Origin: Flaveria trinervia
Lineage: Eukaryota > Streptophyta > Magnoliopsida > Asterales > Asteraceae
Length of the DNA stretch: 64,000 bases
Direction: 5' to 3'
Assembly (NCBI GenBank): GCA_025506515.1
Contig: CM046453.1
Span: 39,997,727 to 40,061,726, forward strand
This document shows positions 22,453 through 34,519 of the stretch, one piece after another. The notes below the pieces were generated by a model. The model worked only from the letters and a program-made list of their open reading frames with translations, searched no databases and was not told the DNA's origin. Numbering within the stretch: position 1 is the stretch's first letter; every line of letters starts with the position of its first letter. The position numbers were made by a program, and so were the translations under genes.

Positions 22453-23331
22453 TGACAGGATCAGCGATCACAAGTTTGATGTATTAGGATACAAAGCAGC
22501 GGAATACAAACAGAATTAGACAAATTGTAGCAAGCAATCGATACTTGTAAGCATTAAGAGCGCATACGGTTATAGGGAGAGAATATATATTTCTGATTTC
22601 AAGGAATGTTTATAGATGTAGAATATTTCTAATCAAATCATTCGTTCATTCCATTCATTTCACCGTTACAATAAGTTGTCACTCCTATATAGAGTGCAAC
22701 AATCACTGCTGTTATCACGGAAAGTGACAACTGGCAGATCTAATACAAAAATAACTAATCTTAACAAACTACTGAAATGTTCACAACTACTGAGAACATA
22801 TCAGCATGTTAAGTACAAAATATAAAACTACTGAACTACAACGACTGAAGAACAAGCTCTTCAGTCGTTTTAAAAACTACTGAAACATAAAAATATAAAA
22901 CTACTGATATCACAACTACTGAAGAAGTACTCTTCAGCAGTTGTGACAAACTACTGAGGCTTCAGTACTTGATCTTCAGACTTTGACCTTCAGGTGTTTC
23001 ATCAGCTGATGACTTCAGTAGATATCATCAGCTGATGTCTTCAGTCTTTGTCTTCAGACTTTGTACATCAGTTGTTGATCTTCAGCACTTGTAAACTCTT
23101 CAGCTGTTGTACTTCAGTACTTTGGTCTTTCAGCTTCAGCACTTGTGTTCTTCAGCTGTTGTACTTCAGCACTTTAGTTCTTCAGCTGTTGAGGTCTTCA
23201 GCACTTGATCTTCAGCTGTTGAAGTCTTCAGCACTTGTCAAACTACTGATGAGGCTTTCAGCAGTTGTTGTGATACCATGTGGGACTTAGAGGTTTTCTG
23301 ATCTTGGCTCATTGGTTCTTTTGGTCCAACA
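22453..23331 (-). repeat. 5' LTR of copia A
   Basis: 879 bp, matching 10,944-11,836 almost throughout. The differences seen are nearly all one-base or few-base indels in short runs. It is bounded by the PBS on one side and by interrupted gypsy integrase on the other. Confidence 0.93.
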
Positions 23332-24129
23332 GAAGGGAGTTTGTAGGTGTTGAAAGCCCATAATGAATCATTTACTTGATTAGACCAGAGTCTGTGATTT
23401 TGACCTAAAGTTTTCTCAAGGATTCGTTTGATGCACCTCGGTTTAGTGACCTCAGCTTGCCCATTGCGTGTGTGGATGGTAAACAGTTGTAAAGCGATGG
23501 GTGAAACTCCATAATGCGCCATTGCTCGTTCGAGACTGATTGTTACCAAAACTGGTTCCCGGTCAACTAATTAGAGCTTGGGAGGCACCGAAACGAAAGA
23601 ACAATAGGTTTTTAAGGAATTTGAAAATGTTTCTGGCACATAGTAGTAGGGTTGAGCTTTAGCCATTTTGAGACGTAATCAACTGCTACCAAGAGTAATG
23701 ATTGCCAAATGAACCGGGAATGGCCCATGAAATCAATACCCCATATCTCAAATATCTGCATACTTGAATTGGTTTTGAGGCATCTCATCCGTGTTGTGAT
23801 ATTGGTGCCCTTGACATGCAATCACAGGTGCGTACCATGTTGTGAGCATCTTTGAATATCATAGGCCAGTAAAATCCAAAGTCATATACTTTTTTGGCTG
23901 TTATGGTTACTCCATGGTGTCCTCTGATGGGTCCTTCATGACAGTGCCTTAGAATTTGTTCTGCTTCTCTTTCGTATACGCATCTTCGAATGAGTTGGTC
24001 ATGACAGTGCCTTAAAATTTGTTCTGCTTCTTTTGCTGATAAGTCATCCTTGAATAGGATTCCGCTTGCTAAGTAATTTGCAAAATCAGCAAACCAAGGA
24101 TGTTCATCGATTGAGGATTGAATGTGCAT
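23332..24129 (-). pseudogene. Gypsy E integrase, N-terminal and core remnant
   Basis: The frame at 24,129-23,785 holds HPWFADFANYLASG, ILRHCHEGPIRGHHG (zinc region), VYDFGFYWPMIFKDA and TCDCMSRA. Beyond a frameshift, VAVDYVSKW and FARFG-like sequence mark the catalytic core, and AFNTYKLPS ends abruptly at copia A. The continuation is at 10,943. The block REAEQILRHCH occurs twice in a row (about 23,937-24,045), an internal duplication. The gene is not functional. Confidence 0.75.
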
Positions 24130-24675
24130 AAGGAATTCGTAAAGAAAGTTGTCGCTTATTATGGCTTCCTCAGTTTGTGAAGGACTTGAATCCTCGAGAC
24201 GTGAGAGATGATCAACCGCTAGATTTCTGCTCCTTTCTTATCACGAATTTCGATGTCAAATCTTGAAGCAGAAGGATCCAATGAATCAATCTTGGCTTTG
24301 TATCTTGTTTGTTGAACAAATAACGAAGGGCTGCATGATTGGTGTAAACAATTGTTTTTGAAAGGATGAGATACGAGCGGAATTTGTCAAATGCGAAAAC
24401 TACCGCAAGAAGTTCTTTCTCGGTGGTGGTGTAGTTTTCTTGTGCGTCGTTTAGGGTTTTGATCGCATAATGAATTGGGTGAAATTGCGTGTCTTTCCTT
24501 TGTCCTAATACGGCTCCTACGCGAAATTGCTTGCATCACACATGAGTTCAAATGGTAGCGTCCAATATGGGGAAACCATGATTGGAGCGGTTACCAGGCT
24601 CTCTTTAAGGAATTTGAATGCACTAACGCATTCGTGAGAAAATACGAATTGTGTTGTTTTCTTTGTGCCCAAGAC
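24130..24675 (-). pseudogene. Gypsy E RNase H remnant
   Basis: The minus strand from 24,675 encodes FLKESLVTAPIMVSPYW, LPFELMCDASNFAVGAVLGQ, HPIHYAIKTLNDAQENYTTTEKEL-type sequence and VYTNHAALRYLF, the RT C-terminus and RNase H of a gypsy element. The upstream RT block with the catalytic aspartates should lie between here and 38,783 but is absent. The reading frame ends at the TGTTAAG start of copia B. Later frameshifts near 24,230 break the link to integrase. Confidence 0.75.
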
Positions 24676-24978
24676 TGTTAAGTGCCCTAAGAAAGATTAA
24701 CATGTTGTCTTTATTTGTCTTTTAATATTTTGTAATAGTATAGGGACTATTTGTGTAATTAGTTAGTTCTTTTACTTTTTGTTTTGAGTATAAATAGCTT
24801 AGACTAGCATGTAGATTTAGAGAGATTCGAACCTGCTTTCATACTTGTAATTGTCTTAGCTTGATATTAATGAAAACTTGAATTTTGTCGATATTCTTGT
24901 TTTGATTTGATTACTTTGTGTGATTTTCATTGAATTGTGTTCACAAATTATCACAGATTGATTCATTTGATCCTATCA
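24676..24978 (+). repeat. 5' LTR of copia B
   Basis: 303 bp from TGTTAAGTG to CTATCA. The first 31 bases recur at 38,752-38,782 with one mismatch. TATAAATAG lies at 24,789-24,797. The sequence after the LTR is a PBS, which fixes its end. Confidence 0.88.
24789..24797 (+). promoter_or_regulatory. TATA box of copia B 5' LTR
   Basis: TATAAATAG lies 114 bp into the LTR, in the place expected for the element's genomic-RNA promoter. Confidence 0.6.
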
Positions 24979-24980
24979 AA

Positions 24981-24992
24981 TGGTATTAGAGC
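24981..24992 (+). other. Primer-binding site of copia B
   Basis: TGGTATTAGAGC lies two bases after the LTR. It differs at one base from the usual TGGTATCAGAGC initiator-Met tRNA complement. Confidence 0.85.
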
Positions 24993-25771
24993 TGTTGGTA
25001 AGCTGTTAGTGATTGATTTTTGAAGTTCATCGAACTTGAAAACCTCAAAAATCTCACTCAATCTGTGATTAAGATCCAATTCAATTGAAAATTTGTGAAT
25101 TTCAGTTTTGTTTCATCATCAGAAACATGATTTGAAGCACAATTAGCAGCTCAATTCATCAAATTCAAGTCAGTTTGTTGAATTTGTTGTTCGAAAAAGG
25201 TTTGAAGTTTTCAAACTGAAAATCTCAAAATTGAGTGATTTGTTGTTGAAATTGAATGAAATTGATATTAGAAGAATGTTTATCGGCATAAAACTCACTT
25301 AATTGGAAAGTTCTAATTGAATTCATCAACATTTGAAGAATTCAGAAGATTTGAGTTTGTTACATTCATATGAAAATGATGAATGTGTCGTATGAGCTGA
25401 GATTGACTGTAAAATTTGTCTATGTGTTAGGCGCACTAACACTGTGTAGAAGTTTTTAGTTAGTCGTTTGAATACTGTTGAAGAGAAGAATCTCGGACTT
25501 GTTGAGAAAAAGTACAACTGTTTAGGCGCTTGAGAACTATTCAGGCATTTGACAACTGTTTAGCCGCTTGAAACCTTTTCAGACGCATAAATCCTTAGAC
25601 GTTTTGGAAAATTTTCTAAGGCATTCCCTGAGACGTTTCTCAACTTAGGCGAATCAACTGTTTGGGAGTATAACCACTGTTTAGACGTATCATCTTGATA
25701 CTTAGAAATTTTTCAAAAACTTTTGCATTTATTTTCTTAAATTCAAAATCTAAAACAACAAAAATATAACA
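24993..25771 (+). other. Copia B leader with repeated GCGTTTGA/TAAACAGT motifs
   Basis: A non-coding leader separates the PBS from the gag start. Between about 25,425 and 25,690 it carries repeated variants of GCGCTTGAGAACT, CCGCTTGAAACC and ACTGTTTAGACG. The same kinds of motif reappear at 34,085-34,510, just before ORF3. Confidence 0.55.
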
Positions 25772-27115
25772 ATGGTGAAATCAGAAGATTCTGAAAACAG
25801 AGTTCCAAAACTTAAAAATAGAGCTGATTTCAAAAATTGGTCTCTTAGCCTAAAACAACATTTTAATTCCAGTGACACTGATCTTGGAAATCTATAGAAA
25901 AAGGACCATACATTCCTATAATTACCGATGGGCCTGACAAAGGGTTTGTGTACACTAAAGATTCTGCAGAACCTTATCCAGAAGATGATCTTCAAGGAGA
26001 TGGTCTGAAAAGAGTTAAGAATGATATTAAAGCCTATTCATTGATGTGTAAAGGACTACTTTTGGAAGTTCTTACAAGGCTTGATCCATATCAACCGGAT
26101 ATAGACTATATAAAGCATTGAAGATCATTGTGAAGGAGGTATGGAGATTCAAAATCTAAAGAAATAAAAGCTGAAAAGACAATTAGAATTGTTTCAACTT
26201 TTTCTTGAGAGACAATAAATCGATGATGAACAATTGTTCAACTTATAACTGAGATGTCAACAGCTGGTATCAAACCTGGTCTTGAAGATTTAAATCTTAG
26301 ACTATTCAATGCTTTACCATCATCATGGAAACAAACTGTACACTACTAAGGCATACTGAGAAGTTTCCAATAGATCTAGATCTTCTTGTTGCAAAAATAG
26401 AATCAGTGGATATTGATGAAAGGTCAAGGAACAATGATAGAGCAGCATCAATGTCTCAATATCAATTTTTAGCTTCTCCTGCAACCACTATAGAGAATGC
26501 ATTCATGGCAAAGAGTGAGAAAAGTTCTGAAGAAGAGGGAGATCTCTTTGTTAGAGCAGGATTTTTCACTAACTCATCATTTACCAGTGCATCTGCTTAT
26601 ACAACTCAGTCTCATTCTCAATCTCCTCCTATACCACAGTCCCAATCATCAAATATTCAAACAGGGACTTCTTCATCATCTAACTCTACTAAATCTAGCA
26701 AAGTTAAAGATGTGATTAATATCCTATTAGAGGATGAAGAGTCCAAAACTGCATTCACTGCGTTTATGGCCAGTTTTCAAGCATATCAAGTTAGCCATTT
26801 AACTCAACTAGATTTTGTTTTGCAGGATTTATTTGACATGGATCCTGAAGATGTTGAAGAGATGGACCTGAACTGGCAGATGGTGATAATTGCCTACAGG
26901 ACTCGAAAACTTTTTTATGTCAACAAGAAATACAAGCCAAGTGCAAACAAGACTATTGGATTTGATTAGTCAAAAGCTAGATGTTTTAACTGCAACAGTT
27001 ATGGACACTTCTCAAGAGAATGCAAAGCTCCAAGGAATAATGGAGGAAGTGCTCAATCAAGCTCAACAATCAAAGGTTTCAACAAGCTCAGAAGACTTTT
27101 CAATAGCCTTATGAA
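25772..27115 (+). pseudogene. Copia B gag
   Basis: The ATG at 25,772 opens MVKSEDSENRVPKL and a WSLSLKQHF block like the N-terminal gag region of plant copias. Stops and shifts follow almost at once. An open stretch at 26,325-26,969 holds the C-terminal gag (LLRHTEKFPIDLDLLVAKIE, DMDPEDVEEMDLNWQM). After a TAG stop the zinc knuckle CFNCNSYGHFSREC is intact at 26,982-27,023. The gene is clearly inactive. Confidence 0.75.
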
Positions 27116-29114
27116 AGTCTTCTATGCGAGAGCTTAAGATGAAACCAAATTATCTGATGAAACAAAGAAAGCTCTAGTAGTCAGCATAAAAGATGGCTAT
27201 GATTGGAGTGCATATGCACATCAGTTTCCAAATGAATTAACATCAAGTTTATCTCTTATTGCAGAAATTCAGGGAGAAGATTGGTCAGAAAACTATGACC
27301 CAAAAGTGGAAAGTGATGAAGAAGAAGATGACTATGATTGGAGCGACAATTCTGATCCTAAGGAGTATACAGAGGAAGTAGCTCTAATGGCATAGTCTAA
27401 TCAATCAAAGGTTGACTCTTCAACTTCAAAAACTGAAACAACAGTTCCAAAATTTCTTGAAATCCCATCAGAAGTGAGAGAAAAACTTTGCACCAAATCA
27501 TGATATGAACATGTTGAACACTACAGAAGCTATTCATTCAAAATCTGTGAAAAGCTAAAACAAGAAGAATCTACGCATAACCAACTTAAATCTGATCATA
27601 AAACTGCAGATCAAAAGATTATCTCTCTCCAAACTTCATGGAACAAAACAATAAAAGATTTAGAAATTGTTTCTAAACAATTAGAAGAGATGACCAATAA
27701 TCTTGAATAGGAGAAAATAGCACATGCTGCTACTCAAATGGATCTGGCAAAAGTAAAAAGTTCAAAAATGATAGTAGAAAAACTAATCAGTGAAAGGAAA
27801 GATAAACAATAAACAAGGTTAGGTTTCACTCATGAACCTATGCCTGAATCTATTACAAACACACTACCAGAGAACTTCAATACTCATGATCATTCTCGTG
27901 AAAATAAAGCTACACTCAAAGCCTTCCAGATCAAAAACAAGAATGCAGAAAGAAAAAGAAAATGTTCAAGTGTTTGTGGAAAAAGATCAAGAAAAATCAA
28001 AAATGGTCATCCAATCAAGATAAATCATATGAACCAAAACAACCAAAACAAAATATTTTTGATCAAATTCATGATGTAATAGAAGAAGTGAATGTTCAAA
28101 ACAAGGATAAACAACACATAGGAACATCAGAAGATTCAAACACCATCAATGTGAAACAAAGTCAATCAGAAAAGGAATCTTCTTCTCATGATGTTCAATC
28201 TGAAAATAAACCAAGTTCTTCTAAATCAAAGAATTAAAGAGGAAGAAAGAAATCAGCAAAAGCAACATCTGAACAAAACAAAAGTTCTGAAAATTTGATT
28301 AAAGCAACAAATCAAACGTCAAAACTTAAACCGATAAAATTTGTGTCAGCAGGTATGTTAAATATGAATTCTCTTCCAAATAATAAAGCAAATATTATGA
28401 ACAAATCAAACTCTGATCTGAAATATAGTTCAGATTCAAAGACTTCCGCTGTAGCAAAGATTTGTTCCAAATACATTCAAGAAGGAAGTTCATGTTAAAC
28501 AAATGAATAATAATCTGACACAAAATCAAACTGTGAAAAATGGAAGACAAAAGTTTAACTATTTGACACCAAAATCAAACATTGTGTCAATCTCAAAAGT
28601 GAACAAAAAGCTATTTTTAACTCCACAAAAGTACTGTGAAATTTATGATATGAAAATCACAATGCTACTGAGTGCTACTTCAACAAGTACTGTCACATAT
28701 GTGACATGAGAAATCAACAGCAAATTGTTATTTTAACAAATATTGTACTTATTGTGATAAAAAACTCATAATACTACAATTGATACTTTAGAAATATCTC
28801 TCACTAGAAACTTTGCAAAATTAAACATTAGCAAATGATTTTTTAATCCATAATATTTGAGAAATCAAAATAATGGATTTCAAAATGTCATCAATCAATC
28901 TACTTTAGTTTGAGATCTTTTCCAAAGACAATTATGTGAGATCAAAACACAACATGCAAGAATAATTCATACCAAGATCGGTAAAAATGACTAATAAAAA
29001 TGCTAGTCCTCAATTTGTGTCAAAAATTGATAAATCAAAAGATATGAATGCTTTCAAAAATAACTCAAACAATCTCCAAAACAAGATTGGTAAATTCATC
29101 AAGAATAACCTGAT
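27116..29114 (+). pseudogene. Copia B gag-protease linker, degenerate
   Basis: A lysine-, serine- and asparagine-rich stretch is broken by many stops; short frames are at 27,840-28,237, 28,295-28,498 and 28,503-28,709. Long low-complexity linkers between gag knuckle and protease are usual in this kind of element. CNKYCHIC-like sequence near 28,660-28,720 may be a second zinc knuckle remnant. I recognise no other domain. Confidence 0.5.
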
Positions 29115-30540
29115 TTGAACAATCTTCATTACAAACAATTTACAATTAGTGATAAATTTGGAAAACCCAAGACCATCTCGGCTTCGATGGATATCTCACT
29201 TAACTTTCTTGTAGTGGAGGTACGCCCAAAAAGACCAACCAATACATGGTATGTGGATAGTGGGTGTAGTCGGCACATGATAGGCAATACTACCTTGTTA
29301 CAAGACTTTTAGTCAAATGATGAACTCACGTCGCCTTTGGTGGTGATGCTGTAGGAAAAATAACTACGGAGAAGGAACAGTATCAAATGGGATAATGTTT
29401 TTGATAACGTCAACTTCTGTTCACAGTTGAACTTTAATCTTTTAAGCATATCTCAAATATGTGACAAATCATATTCTGTTCTATTTGATGATTCATTCTA
29501 TTATGTTTTGAAGCCAGGTTTCAAAATAAGCAAAGATTGGGTGATTGTTACAGCTGAGAGAGACAGAGATGTATACAAATGGATATGTCTCAAGTTGCTC
29601 CTTCAACTGAAACAACATGCCTAATTGCTAAGGCATCAGATGATGAAAGCCAGCTTTGGCATAGACGTCTAGATCATTCAAATTTCAAGAATTGAACAAG
29701 CTTGTAGCAGGGAATCATGTCATTGGACTTCCATCTAAGAAGTTTGCAAAATGATCATTGCTCAGCATGTTTGAACGGAAAGCAACACAGAGCGTCCTAT
29801 AAGTCCAAGCCTATAAACTCAACATCCAAACCTCTTCAGTTGTTACATATGGACCTTTTTGGACCAACAATGTCAAGAGTATTGGACGAAAATCATATTG
29901 TTTAGTTATCATTAATGACTACAGAAGATTTTCATGGGTTTTCTTTCTTTATGCCAAATCTGAAATAGCTGATTGACTAAAATAGTTTATCATGAAAGTT
30001 GAAAATCAATTAGACAATAAAGTGAAAATAATAAGAAGTGATAATGGAACGGATTCAAAATGCTAACATTGAAATGTTTTATGCTCAGAAAGGGATAGCT
30101 CTATCAGTTCAGTGCTCCCAACTCCTCAACAAATGGAGTTGCTGAAAAGAAAAATAGAACACTAATTGAAGCTGCTCGTTATGTTAGCTGATGCAAAAAC
30201 TCCTATAACTTTTTGGGATGAAGCAATATTAACTATGTGTTTCGTTCAGAATCGAATCTTAATCGTGAAAGATAAATTGAAAACTCCATATGAGTTAATG
30301 TTTGGCAGGAAACCGAACATAAACTTTTTAAAATCATTTGGTTATCCTGTTATGATTCTTAATTCAAGTGGTCAATTAGGAAAATTTGAAGCAAAATTTG
30401 ATAATGGATTTTTCGTTGGATATTCATCTGTTTCAAAAGCCTATCGAGTTTACAACTCTAGGACAAATGTAATCCTTTAAACATTCAACGTTAATTTCTG
30501 GAAAATTCTTTTCCATGAGTTTTAAATGGTCCTGCATGGT
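29115..30540 (+). pseudogene. Copia B protease and integrase
   Basis: The protease block TWYVDSGCSRHMIGN is intact (about 29,245-29,290). NFNLLSISQICDKSY and CLNGKQHRASYKS mark the GAG-pre-integrase and zinc region. The integrase core shows LLHMDLFGPT, an NDYRRFSW-like first Asp, RSDNGTD and NGVAEKKNRTL for the third acidic residue, then GFFVGYSSVSKAYRVYNSRT (30,166-30,480). Frameshifts occur near 29,330, 29,640, 29,905 and 30,165. Confidence 0.78.
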
Positions 30541-31135
30541 TATTTGACTTAGATTCATTATCAAACTCCTTTCAATCTAACTTGTTTGATCAACCAAATT
30601 GTCTTGAATCTATAGGTAAGAAGAACTCAAGAGGAGATCTTGGATCTTTCAGTGAGGATTCAGATTCTGATGACCCAGATGATTCAAGCTCAGACTACCC
30701 ATTTTTATCATTTGTCAAGGATTCATAAACGATTAAATGACAATGATCATGCTAGTTCACCTTCAAATCATTCAGTCTCAATTGATCAGGAAGGATCACA
30801 ACCTTTTCCTAATGATGGTAATAATTTCATGCAACCTGAGTCTGGAACATCATCCATCTCTAGTGATGTATTTGATACTGGTAACTTTGATTACTTTATT
30901 AACTCACCAACTTAAGTTCCAAATTTTAATCCACATTCTTCTAACTTGTTACATAAGCTCTCCAACTTAAACCAAACAAATCTGGATGTTAATATTCAAT
31001 TTGATGAGATTCCAAGATCTCGTATTCGCAAGAATCATCCAATTTCTAAGATTATTGGTCCATTGAATGGAGAACAACAAGAGTAAATCAGAACAAGCAA
31101 ACTTGTGCTTATACTCTTGTTTTTTTCTCAATTGT
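30541..31135 (+). pseudogene. Copia B integrase-RT linker
   Basis: An acidic and serine-rich linker (frames 30,640-30,970) lies between integrase and RT, ending in ISKIIGPLNG-like sequence near 31,050. The same type of linker occurs in copia A at 18,045-17,719. No enzymatic motif is present. Confidence 0.55.
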
Positions 31136-32681
31136 TGCTAAAAATGTTACCGAAGCATTAAAGGACAATGGTTGGATAGAAGCTATGCAAGAAAATTACT
31201 TTAATTTCGCAAACAAGAAGTGTGGAATTTAGTGGATTTACCTGAACGAGAAAATGCTATAGGCACGAAATGGTTGTTTAGAAATAAGACTGAAGATCAT
31301 GGTATAGTAAAAAGGAACAAAGAAAGACTTGTTGCACAAGGATACACACAGGAAGAACAGATAGATTATGATTAGGTGTTTGCACCAGTTGCAAGACTTG
31401 AATCCATTCGAGTTTTCCTGGCTTATGCTTTATTCATGAAATTTAAGGTGTATCAAATGGATGTATAGGGTGCATTTTTATATTGTCTTATCACTGACGA
31501 TATGTTTGTGAAGCGACCTCCAGGCTTTGAGGATGCAGAATTTCCACATCAAGTGTATAAGCTAAGTAAACCTTTTTATGGACTTCATCAAGCCACTAGA
31601 ATTTGGTATGAGACATTATCACAACACTTAATCCACATGGATACACAAGAGGGAAAATTGATCCAACTTTATTCATAAAGAAGGATAATGATGATCTCTA
31701 TGTGTACAAGTGTATGTTGATGATATCATATTTGGTTCTACAAGTTCAAAGTTGTGCAATGAATTTGAAGAAATCATGAAATCTCAATTCCAAATGAGTT
31801 CTATAGGAGAGATTAATTTCTTTCTTGGACTTCAAGACAAGCAAACTGATGATGGAATCTTCATCATTCAAGAGAAGTTGTTGACAAGCTCTTGAAGAAA
31901 TATAAGTTGCAAGACTGTTATACAAGCTCTTGAAGAAATATAAGTTGAAGAAATATAAGTTGCAAGATTTTAACACCAAGATTGAACCTGATCCAAAAGG
32001 AAAAACTATTGATCAAATGTTATACAGATCAATGATTGGTTCTTTGATGTATTTTACTGCATCTAGACCACACATTATGTATGCTGTTTGTGTATGTGCC
32101 AGGTATCAATCAGACCTGAAGAATCTCACTTAATTACTATCAAAAGAATATTCAGGTCTCTTAATTGTAAACCAGCCTTAGGGCTTTGGTATCCTTACAA
32201 GGGTAACTTTGAATTACATGGATATACAGATAGTGATTATGGTGGTTGTTGTCAAGATAGAAAATCTACTTCGGGTGGATGTCAATTTCTCGGTCCCAGA
32301 TTAGTCTAATGGCAATGTAAGAAACAAACAAAAGTCTTTGTTTCAACTGCAGAAGCTGAGTATATTGTTGCCTCAGCAGGATGTTCTTAAATCCTTTAGG
32401 TGCAAAATCACTTACTGGACTATGGGTTCAATTTTCTTAAAACACCAATTTACATTGACAACATAGCTGCTATGTTCATAACAGCTAATCCTGTTCAACA
32501 CTCAAAAACAAAACTTATCGAAATTCGATATCATTTTCTCAGATATAACTGTGAAAAGGGATTGCTCATTTTGATTCAAATTGCAACAGAAAAACACTTG
32601 GCAGATCTATTTACTAAATCCTTCCTACCAGGACGGTTTGAGTATTTAGTAGAATCAATTGGTCTTATAAATCATATGTGA
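31136..32681 (+). pseudogene. Copia B reverse transcriptase and RNase H
   Basis: RT begins with a LKDNGWIEAMQ block near 31,160 and continues through stops and shifts. YVDDIIFGS at about 31,710-31,735 keeps the catalytic YVDD. FFLGLQDKQTDDGIFI follows. RNase H shows SMIGSLMYFTASRPHI, DSDYGGCCQDRKSTSGG and, at 32,400-32,681, NPVQHSKTKLIEIRYHF and HLADLFTK. A local duplication of KKYKLKKYKL-type sequence lies near 31,885-31,960. The TGA at 32,679-32,681 is the probable original pol stop. Confidence 0.8.
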
Positions 32682-34084
32682 TCTCCCTAAATCAAAAGAT
32701 CATAATAAGTGATACTCTCATTGTTAATTGCCTGTTTATATTTTGTGTGTGTGTGATTCTTGTTGTCCATAGAAAAATCAAATACAAAAATATATTTCAA
32801 AACTACAAAAATAGAGTCTTTTAGAAAGGATTATGTTTTGCAACATATGAGAAATGATAGTACATTAGTGAGATCAGTTGCATACTTCACTCATTAATAA
32901 AGTCTAGACATGATGAGATATTTGTGTAGACAATATCTGACTATTATGCTGAAAAAGTAAATCTTATGATCAAACTAAACATACATGCTTGTGTGTGTTC
33001 ATCTAAGTACTTTTGAGTTGTTTTAGCTTATCAGATTGAATGTTTGTTAAGTTACACCTCTCACACCTCTTGATACTATGTGAAATCATGAGATCTGTTA
33101 CAAGCATCATTTCACTTCTCTGTTATAAGTGATCATAGACCTGAAGTGCTGAGATATCCTTTGTTGTAAGTGATTACAGACCTGGATTCACTTTTTGATG
33201 AAAAAGATGCCAATGTGCACAAACTATTCAAATGAATAGTCAGAGCTGATCAACTGGTTATCCATGATCATGATGATGGTTGAGCTCTTTTAGTCTCTGT
33301 ATGTTTTGCATCATGTCATACCTAAATCTACCCTAATCAATCCAAGAATTGAAAAAGTAAGCGAGTTGATAAATTTGTCAAAAACACTCATTGTCTGTCA
33401 TTAGATCTTGTGTCTCCTTTGATGTGATATCACTGACCTGAAACACACTTGATTAGGATTTATTCAGTGTCTATGATTATCCATATTATTTTATTTTAAT
33501 GTGCTGATCCTCATTAATATGATCTTACTGCACACATTAATTCTTTGTTTATCTTAGATTTTGATTCTATTTTCATTTTGCTTTTATGCATGTTTTTGTG
33601 TGTGAAGACAAAGTCACAATGTGATGTGTAATCTTATTCCCTTTCGTAAGAAACTTATAAGTTTTTTCCAAACTTAAAAGTTTAGGGGGAGTAATAAATG
33701 AAAGAGTTGTTCTCAGAAAATAATGATAATCTAAATCGAAATTTAATATGTTGAATTGAAAGGATGATGCTATATGTTCAAAGTATTTGTGTAAATTGAA
33801 AATGTATTTTTTTAAAAATATAATATGACCTACATAAATTTGCAAATAAAAATGCTTCTTAAGTTGAAAATATAATGATATTTGATTTTATGTTGAGACT
33901 AAAATGAAGGGACAAAATAAATTTTAAAAAATTAAAAAAATAATAAATGGAATATATTTTTTTGTGATTGAAAGTGCAAAATGCAAAAAGTTCAAAATTT
34001 GAGGAACTAAAAGGTAAAAAGTTCAAGTGTGCAGGTGAAGAAATTGGAAATCACAAGTGTTTAAATCATGAAAGTCATATCATG
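32682..34084 (+). other. Non-coding spacer after copia B pol
   Basis: About 1.4 kb of AT-rich sequence with no recognisable protein. TTTAGGGGGAGTAATAAATG at about 33,680-33,699 is a good polypurine tract, far from the 3' LTR. A distant extra tract is consistent with the several polypurine tracts reported in Sireviruses. Confidence 0.5.
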
Positions 34085-34510
34085 CACCTAAACAGTGCAC
34101 ATGCGCCTCAATAGGACCATGATGAAATTTTCAGGAATTTTTCAAGTGTTTGGACGTTTGATTCATTCCCATGCGTCTAAACAGTTGTAATACATCTATG
34201 AAAATTACAAGTGTTGGGCGTTTGTGATAATCCCATGCCTCTAATGATTGAATGTGTTTGATTTTGTCTAAGTGTTAGACGTTTGACATGAATCATGTGT
34301 CTACATAGTAAGTTTCATAATTTCAAGTGTAAGACGTTTCAAAAAGTCCATGTGACTGAACAGTGCAAAAGCGCCTAAACAGTGCTTATACATCTAAACG
34401 GTTCCCTTGCGTCTGAGTCAATACGCACAAACAGTGCTCATGCATCTAACAAAATAAGTGAATTTTAGGGTTTCATACGCCCAAACAGGCTCATACGCCT
34501 AAAATTTCAC
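34085..34510. repeat. Motif array upstream of copia B ORF3
   Basis: A CAAGTGTtnGGACGTTTG-type block recurs at 34,143, 34,208, 34,269 and 34,324, about 55-65 bp apart. Each copy is followed by an inverted counterpart such as ATGCGTCTAA. Further TAAACAGTGC motifs run to 34,460. Matching motifs occur in the leader before gag. Confidence 0.6.
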
Positions 34511-34511
34511 T

Positions 34512-34519
34512 TATATAAA
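34512..34519 (+). promoter_or_regulatory. Candidate internal promoter (TATA box) for copia B ORF3
   Basis: TATATAAA lies directly after the motif array and about 650 bp before the ORF3 start. The position parallels the TATA box before ORF3 in copia A. The long gap to the start codon could hold an intron, since TTTTGCAG precedes the ATG. Confidence 0.4.

Larger units (their letters stand above)
10944..23331 (-). mobile_element. Copia A, Sirevirus-like Ty1/copia retrotransposon
   Basis: The element is 12,388 bp with LTRs at 10,944-11,836 and 22,453-23,331, both bounded by TGTTGG...TGTCA on the minus strand. A tRNA-iMet PBS follows the 5' LTR (right), and a CAGGGGGAG polypurine tract precedes the 3' LTR (left). 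GAAG flanks both ends, a 4-bp match where 5 bp is usual. Gene order is gag, protease, integrase, RT, RNase H, then a long extra ORF3. It splits the integrase of gypsy E. The LTRs are nearly identical apart from short indels, so the insertion is young. It belongs to the same family as copia C at the right edge. Confidence 0.92.
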
